From positions 31,460,894 to 31,478,393 of the forward strand of contig NC_091564.1 of assembly GCF_042767895.1 (NCBI RefSeq): DNA of 17,500 nucleotides. The letters are read 5' to 3'. Below are positions 17,334 to 17,500 of this stretch, piece by piece (positions within the stretch are counted from its first letter, which is position 1; every line of letters begins with the position of its first letter). Made by a program: the position numbers and the translations under genes. The notes under the pieces were generated by a model. The model was given only the letters and a program-made list of their open reading frames with translations, was not told where the DNA came from and made no database searches. The DNA is from Penaeus vannamei (taxonomy: Eukaryota > Arthropoda > Malacostraca > Decapoda > Penaeidae).

Positions 17334-17375
17334 TTGACAAGAGATTGGCACAAACAGCATCTGGTATTGGTTTTA
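17334..17375 (-). CDS. Possible small internal exon of the minus-strand gene
   Basis: On the minus strand an almost ideal acceptor, AATTTCACCTGCAG (ends at 17376), starts a segment that is open from phase 1 to phase 1 over 42 nt (KPIPDAVCANLLS) with donor TCAA|GTAAGG at 17333. If that donor is not used the frame stays open for about 33 more codons. No domain is recognised. This is the most upstream piece seen; the rest of such a gene would lie beyond the window. Confidence 0.33.
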
Positions 17376-17500
17376 CTGCAGGTGAAATTAAATGTTATAG
17401 TATTTTGATACACAATACTTGACTAGGATGAAATAGATGTTCTGGATGGCTGGTTGAAATGTAATGTAATATATTAAGTATTTGTTATCTATAATGCATA
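17376..17500. other. AT-rich sequence, nothing recognised
   Basis: No open frame, repeat or RNA gene that I can support. If the minus-strand gene is real this is intron. Confidence 0.4.

Overview
The window looks like animal nuclear DNA, probably from a penaeid shrimp or a similar decapod. The reasons are an AT-rich background, very long dinucleotide microsatellites (AC, AT, CT, GT), several islands of degenerate AAT/GAT trinucleotide repeat, GT-AG introns, AATAAA poly(A) signals and an arthropod-type TCAGT initiator. The species call is inference. Nothing bacterial or plasmid-like was seen: no operon, ribosome binding site series, CRISPR or insertion sequence.

Positions 1-8550 are mostly repeat with no gene I can support. 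A roughly 680-bp compound microsatellite lies at 1573-2250, ordered AC, AT, CT, AT, GT, so its ends are inverted copies of each other. Trinucleotide islands lie at 345-505, 2810-3960, 5866-6225, 6608-7030, 7506-7590 and 8128-8540, separated by AT-rich unique DNA. A weak tRNA-derived SINE-like fragment may lie at 2320-2480.

The main result is a complete eight-exon gene on the + strand (coding 8947-14315) that has to be assembled across seven introns. All splice phases agree. The joined coding length is 1395 nt, giving 464 residues. The protein has an N-terminal Myb/SANT-like domain of the PF13873 type (residues about 8-90), a linker built from duplicated exons 3, 4 and 5, a second and different trihelix Myb/SANT-like domain of the PF13837 type (about 266-357), and a C-terminal tail with four SUMO-type VK[T/A]E motifs spaced exactly 21 residues apart. 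It is most likely a SUMO-regulated nuclear DNA-binding factor. Upstream are a GCGT-rich Z-DNA-prone tract, a CTCF-like core and an initiator. Intron 1 holds a polypurine minisatellite and intron 7 a roughly 530-nt CT tract.

Downstream (14316-17500) the + gene ends at an AATAAA that is almost fused to an AATAAA on the other strand. Reading the minus strand from 17375 down to 15310 gives a series of short open segments. Each follows a plausible 3' splice site and five of the six can be entered in phase 1; several end in stop codons. I read this as the 3' part of a converging minus-strand gene, possibly with alternative last exons. This is a lower-confidence proposal, because short open frames also arise by chance.
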